From positions 3,690,001-3,754,000 of the forward strand of contig NZ_CP146232.1 in assembly GCF_037040815.1 (NCBI RefSeq): a stretch of DNA of 64,000 bases, written 5' to 3'. A program made the translations under genes and the position numbers. Shown one piece after another: positions 14,973-23,180 of this stretch. The notes below the pieces were generated by a model, which did no database searches, had not been told where the DNA came from, and saw only the letters and a list, made by a program, of their open reading frames with translations. This DNA is from Pararoseomonas sp. SCSIO 73927. Lineage in GTDB: Bacteria > Pseudomonadota > Alphaproteobacteria > Acetobacterales > Acetobacteraceae. Each line of letters starts with the position of its first letter. Position 1 is the first letter of the stretch.

Positions 14973-16685
14973 TCAGCGGGTGGGACGCGCGGCGGGGCGG
15001 GGCAGCCAGGTGATGACGAAGGCGGTGCCGGGGCCGGGCTCGCGACCGATCGTCGCGTCGATGCCGCGGAGAAGGCTGTCCACCACCGTCATGCCGAGGC
15101 CGCGGCGAGGCTCCTCCGCCATGCCGTTGCCGTCATCCGCGACGCGGAGGGTGAAGCCGTCCTCGCCCGCGGGGCGAAGGGTGATCCGCACGGTGCCGGG
15201 GCCGCGGCCGGTGAAGGCGTATTTTAGGGCGTTCGTCGCCAGCTCGTTCACCACCAGGGCGATCTTCACGGCCACGTCGGCCGGCACCTCCAGTGCCGCG
15301 AGGTCGGTCTCCACCCTCGCGGAGGCGCTGCCCTCCGTCAGGTCGCGCGCCTCCAGGGCGCGGGCGAAGCGGTCCAGCATGGTGTCGAGCGCGACGCGCT
15401 GGCCGGGGCCGTCATGCAGCAGCTCGTAGGTCATGCCGATCGCGACCATGCGGCCCTGGGCGGTCCGCAGGGCCTGCAGCGCGGCATGGTCGGAGAGCTG
15501 GCGCTCCTGCAGGCGCAGGAAGGAGGTGACAAGGGCGAGGTGGTTCTTGATGCGGTGGTGCGCCTCCCGCAGGAGCAGGTCGCGCAGGTGGATGGCCTCG
15601 TCCCGCGTGGCGCGGGTGGCGCCGAGGCGGCGGATGAGGTCGGCGACGTCCGAGGGGGCCTCGGCGATGGCCTCGGCGGGAAGGCCGCCGTCCGGGGCCT
15701 CCAGCCGGCGGGTCGCGGCCTCGAGCGGGGCGACGACGAAGCGCTGGACGGACCAGAAGAGGGCGCCCATGCCGGCCAGCAGCACGAGGGCGAGGAGGAG
15801 GGGCGGCAGCGCGACCTCCAGCGGGGCGCCGGCGCGGATCGCGCTCTCCGGGAAGGCGGCGACGAGGGAGAGGTCGTCCGTCGCGCGGGCCTGGATGAGG
15901 ACCTGGCCGCCCTCCGCCGCCGTTCCGGCATCGTCCGGCGTGGGGGCGTTGAAGGAGACGCGCAGCGCGTCCGGCAGGGCCGGCAGGGGGTCGTCCGGCG
16001 CGCCGACGAGGGCGACGCTGGCCTCCGCAGAATCGAGGAGCCAGACGCGGAGCCCTTCCCGTGCGGGCACGTAGCGGGCGATGGCGTCGCGCAGCCCTTC
16101 CACCGTGACGGCGGCGACGACCACCGCCTCGTGCCGTCCGCTGCGGCGGATGGGGTGGGCGATGCCGATGACCTGGCCGGCGCCGAAGGAGGAGGGGACG
16201 AGGGCGCCGGTGACGGGGCGCCCGGTGAGCTCCGCGGTGCGGGAGACGCCCTGGGTGGCGGGGCGGCCCGTCATGGCGGGGAGGGTGGAGCAGGTGATGC
16301 GGTGCCCGGCATCCACGACGAAGACGTGGCGGACCAGGGCGTCCATGGTGAGGTGGGCGCCGTTGATGAGGGCGGTGCAGCCCTCCGGCCCGCGCGACAT
16401 CGGGTCGGCCACCGCGAGGACGGAGACGCCCTGGCGCGCCTGCTCCAGCGCGCTGCCCACGCGCTCCGCGAGGCGGCGGGTCTCGGCGACGGCCAGGTCC
16501 TCGTTGCGGGCGGAGAGGGTTTCGGCCTGCCACCAGGTGAAGGCGCCGGCGCCGAGGAGGATGACGAGGGAGACGGCGCCGTAGACGAGGGCGAGGCGCT
16601 GGCTGAAGGTCCAGCGGGAGGCCTGCCCAATCTCTCCCTGCACCGCCGGGGACTGCGGAAGCGCGATGTTGAGGCCCTCCGGCAT
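14973..16685 (-). CDS. Membrane sensor histidine kinase, HisKA_2 type
   Basis: This 570-residue kinase starts at ATG 16685. A first membrane helix (about 30-50) and a second (about 285-305, PPLLLALVLLAGMGALF) enclose an extracytoplasmic sensor of dCache-like size. The dimerisation and phosphoacceptor region contains REAHHRIKNHLAL, with the paired histidines H376/H377. The ATPase domain has VVNELATNALKYAF (N-box) and DDGNGMAEEP (G-box). This class signals in general stress, light or nutrient pathways of alphaproteobacteria, often to a distant response regulator; none is adjacent here. The frame is open upstream of 16685 but reads as non-coding. Confidence 0.87.
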   Translation of the reverse strand: MPEGLNIALPQSPAVQGEIGQASRWTFSQRLALVYGAVSLVILLGAGAFTWWQAETLSARNEDLAVAETRRLAERVGSALEQARQGVSVLAVADPMSRGPEGCTALINGAHLTMDALVRHVFVVDAGHRITCSTLPAMTGRPATQGVSRTAELTGRPVTGALVPSSFGAGQVIGIAHPIRRSGRHEAVVVAAVTVEGLRDAIARYVPAREGLRVWLLDSAEASVALVGAPDDPLPALPDALRVSFNAPTPDDAGTAAEGGQVLIQARATDDLSLVAAFPESAIRAGAPLEVALPPLLLALVLLAGMGALFWSVQRFVVAPLEAATRRLEAPDGGLPAEAIAEAPSDVADLIRRLGATRATRDEAIHLRDLLLREAHHRIKNHLALVTSFLRLQERQLSDHAALQALRTAQGRMVAIGMTYELLHDGPGQRVALDTMLDRFARALEARDLTEGSASARVETDLAALEVPADVAVKIALVVNELATNALKYAFTGRGPGTVRITLRPAGEDGFTLRVADDGNGMAEEPRRGLGMTVVDSLLRGIDATIGREPGPGTAFVITWLPRPAARPTR

Positions 16686-16734
16686 GGTTCCCCGTTCCTT
16701 GCCCACACGGTTTGGCAGGCCGGGGGAGGGGTCG

Positions 16735-17475
16735 TCAAACTTTCGTGACGGGGCTGGGACCGGGGGTGCGGGTGGGGGCGCCGCAGCGGGCGAAGGCGGG
16801 GGCCATGGCCGGCGGGACCGGCGCCTCGCAGACAAGGGCGGCGCCTGTTTCCGGTCCGGCGGGGAGGGCGATGGCGCGGGCGAGGAGGTGCAGCCCGGCC
16901 GGGTGCGCACGGGTGCCGTAGACGGGGTCGCCGAGGATGGGGAGGCCCAGGGCGGCGAGGTGGACGCGGAGCTGGTGGGTGCGGCCGGTCTCCGGCTGCA
17001 GCTCCAGCCAGGCGAGGTCGCCCTCCGGCCCCGCGGCCGTTCCGAGCAGACGCCAAGCGGTGCGGGCGGGCTGGCCTTCCGGATGGGTCTCCATGCGCCA
17101 GCCAGCCTCCCGCGTGCTGACCTTGCGGAGGGGGGCGTCGATCACGCCCGCATCGCCACTCGGGCTGCCGGCGGTGACGGCCCAGTAGGTCTTGCGGACG
17201 GCGCGGGCGGCGAAGAGGGCGTTGAGGGCGGCGAGCGCCGGCTTCGTGCGGCCGAGGACGAGGCAGCCGGCCGTGTCCCGGTCCAGCCGGTGGGCGGGGT
17301 GGGGAAGGTGGCGCTTGCCGAGCTGGAGCAGCGGGAGCCAGTCGGCAAGGCTGGGCCCGCTTGCGCGGCCGGGATCGAGGGGCAGGCCGGCGGGCTTGTC
17401 GATCACCATCAGCTCGGGCCGGATGTGCAGGATTCGCGCGGCGAGTTTGCCGGGCAGGGATGAGGGGTCGCGCAT
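16735..17475 (-). CDS. RluA-family RNA pseudouridine synthase
   Basis: This roughly 246-residue enzyme converts uridine to pseudouridine in rRNA or tRNA. The catalytic aspartate is in HRLDRDTAG, and the N-terminal block HIRPELMVIDKPAGLPLDPG and the later ETGRTHQLRVHLAALG are family hallmarks. No S4 RNA-binding domain precedes the catalytic domain. ATG 17475 is the only ATG near the expected start, and its CAT on the plus strand overlaps the ATG of the divergent PfkB gene. The target RNA cannot be told from sequence. Confidence 0.86.
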   Translation of the reverse strand: MRDPSSLPGKLAARILHIRPELMVIDKPAGLPLDPGRASGPSLADWLPLLQLGKRHLPHPAHRLDRDTAGCLVLGRTKPALAALNALFAARAVRKTYWAVTAGSPSGDAGVIDAPLRKVSTREAGWRMETHPEGQPARTAWRLLGTAAGPEGDLAWLELQPETGRTHQLRVHLAALGLPILGDPVYGTRAHPAGLHLLARAIALPAGPETGAALVCEAPVPPAMAPAFARCGAPTRTPGPSPVTKV

Positions 17476-18436
17476 GGGGTCCGGTGCTGCCGATACGGTG
17501 AGTAAGGGTGCGGTCGTGGTCTGCGTGGGGCAGGTGGTGACGGACCATAGCTTCCGCGTGGACGAGATCGAACTTCCGCCCTCCAAGGTCACGGCGCGGG
17601 GCTATTCCGTGGGGGTGGGCGGGATGGCGGCCCATGCGGCGATCGCGGTGGCGCGGCTGGGCGGGCGGGCCGTGTTCTGGGGGCGCGTGGGCCGGGACGA
17701 GGCCGGGGTGGCGCTGCGGCACGCGCTGGAGGAGGAGGGGGTGGACGCCTCCGGCCTCGTGATGGCGGAGGGGGCGCGCACGCCGCTCTCGGCCGTGATC
17801 GTGGACAAGGTGGGGGAGCGGAGCATCGTGACCTACCGCGGCGAGAGGCTGCCGGCCGACCCTTCCGGCCTGCCGCTGGAGCGGCTGGCGGGGGCGGGGG
17901 CCGTGCTGTGCGACCCGCGCTGGCCGGAGGCGGCGGAGGCGGTGTTCCGCGCGGCGCGAGAGCGGGGATTGCCCGCGGTGCTGGACGCGGAGAAGAGCGA
18001 GGAGCGGATCCTGCGGCAACTCGTGCCGCTGGCCGGGCACGCGATCTTCGCGCGCACGGGGTTGGGGATCTTCGCGCCGGGTGTGGCGCCCGAGGAGGGG
18101 CTGTGGCGGGCGCTGACCTCCGGGCCGCTGGCGCTGGCGGCGGTGACGGACGGGGAGAAGGGAACGCTGTGGCGGGCGCCGGGGATGGTGGCGGCGGCGC
18201 GGCAGCCGAGCTTCCCGGTGGAGGCGACGAACACCACGGGGGCGGGGGACGTGTTCCACGGGGCCTACGCGCTGGCGCTGGCCGAAGGGCAGGAGGTGGA
18301 GGAGGCGCTGCGCTTCGCTTCGGCCGCCGGGGCGCTGCGGGCGCGGGACGGGCGGACGCCGGGGCGGGAGGCGGTCGAGGCGATGCTGGCGGAGGGCGGG
18401 GACGTGCCCTCCGTGCGGGCGCGGCGGAAGGCTTAG
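17474..18436 (+). CDS. PfkB-family carbohydrate kinase
   Basis: This 320-residue ribokinase-like enzyme phosphorylates a sugar or nucleoside hydroxyl with ATP. Early family motifs are GVGGMAAHAAIAVARLGG and GRVGRDEAG. The C-terminal PfkB signature is NTTGAGDVFHGAY, where the aspartate is the catalytic base and GAG forms the anion hole. The start is ATG 17474, with GAGGGG about 6 bases upstream; GTG 17498 is an alternative. Substrate specificity is not predictable, and no sugar operon surrounds it. It is head-to-head with the pseudouridine synthase with no spacer. Confidence 0.87.
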   Translation: MGSGAADTVSKGAVVVCVGQVVTDHSFRVDEIELPPSKVTARGYSVGVGGMAAHAAIAVARLGGRAVFWGRVGRDEAGVALRHALEEEGVDASGLVMAEGARTPLSAVIVDKVGERSIVTYRGERLPADPSGLPLERLAGAGAVLCDPRWPEAAEAVFRAARERGLPAVLDAEKSEERILRQLVPLAGHAIFARTGLGIFAPGVAPEEGLWRALTSGPLALAAVTDGEKGTLWRAPGMVAAARQPSFPVEATNTTGAGDVFHGAYALALAEGQEVEEALRFASAAGALRARDGRTPGREAVEAMLAEGGDVPSVRARRKA

Positions 18437-18690
18437 GGGCGGCGGGTCCGGGCTTGCGGTCGGCCGCCGTGGCCAGGGAGGAAGAAGGAATTCCTCCTCC
18501 CTCCGGACCTCCCACCATCATCTTCTTCTATCGATTGGTTTTGCTGATCTGGCGCACGCCTCGGATCCTCGACCCGAGGCGGCTGTCAGCGCAGGACGGT
18601 TTCCACGAAGGTTGGAACTCCCCTCGATCATTGCATCCGCGGCAGCCCCAAGAAGGTCCAGGAGGCTCAGCCTCCCGGTGAATGGGGGGC
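18437..18690. other. Gene-free, less GC-rich spacer with hairpins
   Basis: No coding frame is credible here. The stretch includes an imperfect hairpin at 18475-18502 around GGAATTCC, a run of lower GC (ATCGATTGGTTTTGC) and a small perfect hairpin GGAGGC-TCA-GCCTCC (18662-18676). It lies between two converging genes. Confidence 0.5.
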
Positions 18691-18717
18691 CGGGGGAAGG
18701 CGAAGCCTTCCCCCGGG
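18691..18717 (-). terminator. Hairpin terminator of the ornithine decarboxylase gene
   Basis: A perfect 12-bp stem, CCGGGGGAAGGC (18691-18702) paired with 18706-18717, with a 3-base loop, starts 11 bases after the decarboxylase stop. There is no U-tract, so it may need Rho or act as an RNA-stabilising hairpin. Confidence 0.65.
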
Positions 18718-18728
18718 GCCACCGGGCG

Positions 18729-21056
18729 CTACTCCCGCACGACGTAGGTGTAGAACCGGGTGCGCCCGTCGGCGCCGGTCTCGCGGTAGAGGCCCTGCAC
18801 CTCGCTCTCGAAGCCGGGGAAGCGGTTGCAGGCGGCCTCGAAGGCCTTGAGGTAGTCCACCATGGGCTTCGCGCGATCGTCCAGGCGCTCGCCGGGGATC
18901 ACGGTGGCGATGCCCGGCGGGTAGACGAGCCAGAGGGTGGCGGCGATACGGCCGGCGGTCTCCTCCAGCGGGACGTAGTCCACCTTGTTCTTCACCAGCG
19001 CGCGCACTGCCTCGTTCGGCGGCATCGCCATCTCCGGGAAGTGGTTCGCGGTGAACTGCGCGGTCTGCAGGCGGCTGATGCCGGCGCTGCGGTAGAAGGC
19101 GTGCATCTCCGCGCAGAGGTCGCGCAGCCGCGCGCGGCCGTAGCGCTCCGGCCTGCGGGCGACGAAGCGGGGGATCACCTCGTCCAGCGGGGCGTTGTTG
19201 TCGTGCAGCTTCTTGAAGGTGATGAGGTGCGCGAGGAGCGTGCCGGCCTTGCTGCTCTCCACGCCGGGGGTGAGGAGGAAGAGGAGGGAGTTGAGGTCGT
19301 TCTTCTCCGGCACGATGCGGTTCTGGCGCAGGTATTCCGCGACGACGGGCGCGGGGATGCCGTGCTCGTCGTAGCCGCCGCCGGCGAAGCCGGGGGTGAG
19401 GAGGGTGAGCTTGTTGGGGTCCGTGATGGCCCAGCCGCGGGGGTTGTCGCCGAAGCCGTGCCACTCGGCGCCGGGCTCGAGCGCCCAGTGGGCGGGGTCG
19501 GCCGCGAGCGCGTCGGTCGGCGCGTCCTCCCAGGGCATGGTCGCGCCATCCACCGTCGTGGTCTTCGGCACGAAGGGCTCGAAGAACCAGCGCTTCGCCG
19601 GGTCGGGGTCGGCCTCGAACTCCCGGCGGGTCAGGCGCAGCTTCTTGCGCAGCTCCACACCGAGGCGGACGGTGTCGTCCCACAGCACCATGCCGGAGCG
19701 GCCCTTCATCATCTGCGCGCCGACGTCGAGCGAGGCGAAGAGCGGGTAGAAGGGGCTGGTGGAGGCGTGCAGCAGGAACATCTCGTTGAAGCGGCGGTGC
19801 TCCACGCGGCGCCGCTGCTCGCCGAGATGGCTGTCCTTCACGTGGATCTGCGAGGCCTGCGAGAAGCTGGCGAGCTGCTTGTGCGTGCTCTGCGTGACGA
19901 TGATGCCGGGGCTGTCCCCGTCCAGCTTCTCCAGCCCCATGCCGAAGCGGCCGCGGAAGAGCGGGTGGAACTTCATGAAGCCGGCCCAGGCCTCGTCGAA
20001 CAGGATGTAGTCGCAGAGGTGGCCGATGCGGGCGATGATCTCGTCCGCGGAGTGGATCGTGCCGTCATAGGTGCACTGCTCCACCACCGCGGCGCGGAAG
20101 GGGCGGGGGCGCTTCCACGCCTCCGGGTCGCGCACCAGCGGGTTGTCGCGGATGGCGGCGCGCAGGCGATCCTCGTCCAGCGCATCGGCCAGCATGGGGC
20201 CGATCAGGCCGTGCGGGTTGCGCATGGTCTCGATGAAGATCGGCGTCGCCTCGCCGAGGAACAGCGCGCCGTGATGCGCGGCCTTGTGGTTGTTGCGATC
20301 GAAGAGAACGAGGTCGCCTTCCGCCAGCAGGGCCTGGAGCGCGATCTTGTTGGAGGTGGAGGTGCCGTTGAGGACGAAGTAGGTGCGTTCCGCGCCGAAG
20401 ATCTCGGCGGCCTCCTGCTGGGCGCGGAGCGCCGGGCCCTCGTGCGTCAGCAGGTCGCCCATGTCGAGCACGGAGTTGTCGAGGTCGTCGCGGAACACGG
20501 CCTGGCCGAGGTGTTCCACGAAGATGCGGCCGATGGGGCTGCGGGCGTAGAAGTTGCCGCCGTTGTGGCCGGGGCAGGTCCAGAGCTGGTTGCCCTGCTC
20601 GGAGTAGTCCACCAGGGCGCCGAAGAAGGGGGTCTTCAGCGTGTCCGCGTACTGGCGCAGCTTGGAGACGAGGTTGCGGGCGATGAAGTCCGGCGTCTCC
20701 TCCGCCAGGAAGACGAAGCCGTCCACGTCGTCCAGCACCTCGACGGGGATGTCCTCCAGCCGCTGGCGGCGCACGAGGAGGATCACCGGGATCTCCAGCC
20801 CGCGCTTGCGGACGAGGGCGATGAGGGCGGCGGCGCGGCCCTGCAGGCCCTTCTTGCCCCAGTCCACCACGATGCAGCCGATGGCGGCGTCCGTGCGGAC
20901 CACGAGCTCCGCGTCGTCGTCCCGCCGGGCGCGGGTGACGCCGTAGCCCATGCCCTCGATCTCGGCGATGATCTGGCGCAGCCGGGCGCCTTCCAGATCG
21001 GCCTCGTCGAAGCCGGGGGCGCAGACGAGGAACTTGAAGCGGCGGGCGTATTCCAT
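18729..21056 (-). CDS. PLP-dependent ornithine (Orn/Lys/Arg) decarboxylase, inducible type
   Basis: This 775-residue fold type I decarboxylase has an N-terminal response-regulator-like wing domain (about 1-130), a PLP domain with Schiff-base K393 in QSTHKQLASFSQASQIH, and the usual large C-terminal domain. The motif around the lysine matches ornithine decarboxylase SpeF better than CadA (HSTHKLLAAF) or AdiA (HSTHKLLNAL), so ornithine to putrescine is the most likely reaction. PLP-binding residues are visible in NGTSTSNK and FDEAWAGF. No PotE-type antiporter gene is adjacent, so it may serve biosynthesis rather than acid resistance. Confidence 0.85.
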   Translation of the reverse strand: MEYARRFKFLVCAPGFDEADLEGARLRQIIAEIEGMGYGVTRARRDDDAELVVRTDAAIGCIVVDWGKKGLQGRAAALIALVRKRGLEIPVILLVRRQRLEDIPVEVLDDVDGFVFLAEETPDFIARNLVSKLRQYADTLKTPFFGALVDYSEQGNQLWTCPGHNGGNFYARSPIGRIFVEHLGQAVFRDDLDNSVLDMGDLLTHEGPALRAQQEAAEIFGAERTYFVLNGTSTSNKIALQALLAEGDLVLFDRNNHKAAHHGALFLGEATPIFIETMRNPHGLIGPMLADALDEDRLRAAIRDNPLVRDPEAWKRPRPFRAAVVEQCTYDGTIHSADEIIARIGHLCDYILFDEAWAGFMKFHPLFRGRFGMGLEKLDGDSPGIIVTQSTHKQLASFSQASQIHVKDSHLGEQRRRVEHRRFNEMFLLHASTSPFYPLFASLDVGAQMMKGRSGMVLWDDTVRLGVELRKKLRLTRREFEADPDPAKRWFFEPFVPKTTTVDGATMPWEDAPTDALAADPAHWALEPGAEWHGFGDNPRGWAITDPNKLTLLTPGFAGGGYDEHGIPAPVVAEYLRQNRIVPEKNDLNSLLFLLTPGVESSKAGTLLAHLITFKKLHDNNAPLDEVIPRFVARRPERYGRARLRDLCAEMHAFYRSAGISRLQTAQFTANHFPEMAMPPNEAVRALVKNKVDYVPLEETAGRIAATLWLVYPPGIATVIPGERLDDRAKPMVDYLKAFEAACNRFPGFESEVQGLYRETGADGRTRFYTYVVRE

Positions 21057-21226
21057 GGCGGGGTCCTGCTACAGGCGGCGCGGCGCGTCTACCGCGGTGC
21101 GGTGACTTCGGCCGTGCATCCCGCCGCGGGCCGGCTCATTTCCGCTTGATCGCCCGGCCGGCCGGGCATGGGGCGCGGGTTCCGACAGGAGGTGGTTCAT
21201 GGCGCCGTACTCATGACCGCTTGTCC

Positions 21227-21282
21227 CAACGATCACGGAGTGACGTTCAGGGCATGACGTTCAGAGCTGGGCGTTCACGGTT
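21227..21282. repeat. 14-bp degenerate tandem repeats 3' of the SPFH gene
   Basis: Four consecutive 14-base units share the core ACGTTCA or close variants: units start at 21227 (CAACGATCACGGAG), 21241 (TGACGTTCAGGGCA), 21255 (TGACGTTCAGAGCT) and 21269 (GGGCGTTCACGGTT). The last overlaps the stop codon of the SPFH-like gene. Confidence 0.65.
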
Positions 21283-22045
21283 CGGGGCGGCCCGGCCGTT
21301 CGGGGATGATGCCCCGCCCGTCCCAGCGGCGGATGCGCTCCAGCTCCATGGCCTGGGGGTTCTCGCCGGACAGGGCAGGGGAGGCGGCGATGGAGGCGGC
21401 GCGGGCGCGGCCCAGCTCCCGCTCGCTCACCACCGCGCGCCAGCTCTCGCCGGGCTCGATGCGGGTGAGGGCGAACTCGGCGATGTTCACGCGCAGCAGG
21501 CCGCGGGCGCGGGCTTTCAGGTCGTCCGTCAGCTCGCGGCCGATGGCTGAGGCGTCCCGGATGATCGTCTCGATAGGGTGGCGGCCCATCACCGTCTGGA
21601 CCGAGGCGGCCATGAGGGCGGGCATCGCGTCGGCGCCCGCGCGGATATGGGCGTAGCGCCAGCGCAGGTCGCTCTCGTCCCCTTCCTTCCAGAAGGCGGT
21701 GCCGAAGAGGGTGACGGCGTGCCCTTCCGCGCTGAGGGCGGGCATGCCGCGGTCCGGGGTGGAGCGGTCCGAGGCGAGGAGCGCCATGTCGTAGGGCTTG
21801 GCGCTCTGGCTGAAGGGGTTGAGGAAGCCCCACTGGCCGGGGCCGAGGACCCGCGTCACCTCTCCGCCGCTGCCGATGAGGATCATCTGGCCGGGGCCGG
21901 GGACGACGGCGACCTGGCGGTAGGCGATCCAGCCGACGAGGAGAACGGCGAGGATGCCGAGGCCGATCAGGGAGGCGCGGGGGCGGGCCGCTTCCGCCCT
22001 TGCCCTGTCCGTGGTGGAGGCGGGCAGGCTGTCGTCCCTCGGCAT
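21275..22045 (-). CDS. SPFH/Band-7-like membrane protein
   Basis: This 256-residue protein has one N-terminal membrane helix (about 24-42, ASLIGLGILAVLLVGWI) followed at once by VAVVPGPGQMILIGSGGEVTRV and GPGQWGFLNPF, the pattern that opens SPFH domains. The rest contains a central PIETIIRDASAIGRELTDDLK region and a short helical tail. It is shorter than HflK/HflC and has no recognisable partner gene beside it. A membrane-scaffolding role is inferred from the domain alone. Tandem 14-bp repeats lie both upstream and at the 3' end of the gene. Confidence 0.65.
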   Translation of the reverse strand: MPRDDSLPASTTDRARAEAARPRASLIGLGILAVLLVGWIAYRQVAVVPGPGQMILIGSGGEVTRVLGPGQWGFLNPFSQSAKPYDMALLASDRSTPDRGMPALSAEGHAVTLFGTAFWKEGDESDLRWRYAHIRAGADAMPALMAASVQTVMGRHPIETIIRDASAIGRELTDDLKARARGLLRVNIAEFALTRIEPGESWRAVVSERELGRARAASIAASPALSGENPQAMELERIRRWDGRGIIPERPGRPEP

Positions 22046-22155
22046 GGGCGTTCCGGCTTCCTCCGCGCGGGTGCCGGAAGGGACCGGGTTGGTCCCGCCG
22101 GCAACGCGAGAACGATGCCGGAGGCATCCGGTTCCCGCCTCCCCGTCCGGAAATC

Positions 22156-22197
22156 TGACGCCGAGAAGGTGACGCCGAAAATCTGACGCCGACTCCC
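22156..22197. repeat. Three 14-bp repeats (TGACGCCGA) upstream of the SPFH gene
   Basis: TGACGCCGA occurs at 22156, 22170 and 22184, exactly 14 bases apart; the remaining five bases of each unit vary. The repeats lie in the spacer between the aminotransferase stop (22230) and the SPFH gene start (22045), a position suitable for regulator binding. Confidence 0.75.
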
Positions 22198-22229
22198 AGG
22201 GGCGGGCCGATGCTCCCGCCCCGCGGGGT

Positions 22230-23093
22230 TCAGGCCGGCTTCGGGATGATGCGGGCGGTCTCGGCGAACTCGAAGTAGAGGCGGCGGGCCTCGGCGGCGA
22301 CGGGGCCGGGCTGCATGTCGTGCGTGCCGTAGCGGGTGCAGGGCTGGACCTTGCCGAAGTTGCCGGTGGCGAAGATCTCGTCCGCGTCCTCCAGCATTTG
22401 CGGGGTCACGACGTCCTCGCGCACCTCGCGGCCTGCGCCACGCAGCAGCTCGATGATGCGGGCGCGGGTGACGCCGGCGAGGAAGGTGCCGTTGGGCACC
22501 GGCGTGATCACCACCCCGTCCTTCACCATCATCAGGTTGGCGGCGGAGAACTCGGCCACGTTGCCGTCCGGGTCCAGCATGACGGCCCATTCGTATCCCT
22601 GCTCCCGCGCCCAGGCGGCGGCGCGGGCGCCGTTGGGGTAGAGGGCGCTGGCCTTGGCGTCTGTGGGCGCCTGGTCCGGGGCCGGGCGGCGGAAGGGCGC
22701 GGTGATCGCGGAGAAGCCCGTGGGCGGGGGCAGGGGGGAATCGTAGATGGAGAGGATGAACTCCGTGCTGTCGGGATCGGGCTGGGAGGCGCCGAGGCCA
22801 CGGCGGACGAAGAACATCGGGCGGATGTAGAGCTCCGCCTCCGGGCCCATGCGGCGGACGCCTTCGCGGCAGAGCTCCTCGATCTCGTCGGCCGTCATGG
22901 TGGGGTTCATCCGCATGTTGCGGGCGGACCTGACGCAGCGCTGGCAGTGCAGGTCCAGGTCCGGGACGGTGCCGCGGATGGCGCGGGCGCCGTCGAAGAT
23001 CACGGAGCCCAGCCAGAAGGCGTGGTCCATGGGGCCGAGGACCTTGGGCTCCTCGGTGGACCAGTTGCCGAGGTGCCAGAAGACGCCGGCCAT
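22230..23093 (-). CDS. Class IV aminotransferase (branched-chain aminotransferase type)
   Basis: This 287-residue PLP enzyme of fold type IV has Schiff-base K147 in DAKASALYPN. Other family features are FDGARAIRG near residue 34, the motif EFSAANLMMVKDG and TGNFGKVQP near the C-terminus. It most resembles branched-chain amino acid aminotransferases, which interconvert Leu/Ile/Val and their 2-oxo acids, but D-amino acid or aminodeoxychorismate lyase activities cannot be excluded. An isolated ilvE-like gene is not unusual. ATG 23093 gives a complete N-terminus. Confidence 0.83.
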   Translation of the reverse strand: MAGVFWHLGNWSTEEPKVLGPMDHAFWLGSVIFDGARAIRGTVPDLDLHCQRCVRSARNMRMNPTMTADEIEELCREGVRRMGPEAELYIRPMFFVRRGLGASQPDPDSTEFILSIYDSPLPPPTGFSAITAPFRRPAPDQAPTDAKASALYPNGARAAAWAREQGYEWAVMLDPDGNVAEFSAANLMMVKDGVVITPVPNGTFLAGVTRARIIELLRGAGREVREDVVTPQMLEDADEIFATGNFGKVQPCTRYGTHDMQPGPVAAEARRLYFEFAETARIIPKPA

Positions 23094-23180
23094 CGTTTCT
23101 CTCCCTGTCCGCGAAGGGCGCGGAAACTGGCATGGCGGGGGTGGGCGGGGAAGGGGTGGGCGGGCGGTTCTCCCGGCGGT

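Noticed and set aside
16271..18259. Minus-strand open frame of 662 codons across the kinase, synthase and PfkB genes
   Set aside because: Shadow frame that conflicts with three motif-supported genes.
18475..18502. Hairpin around GGAATTCC as terminator of the PfkB gene
   Set aside because: The stem is interrupted by a bulge and there is no T-run, so it is not called as a terminator.
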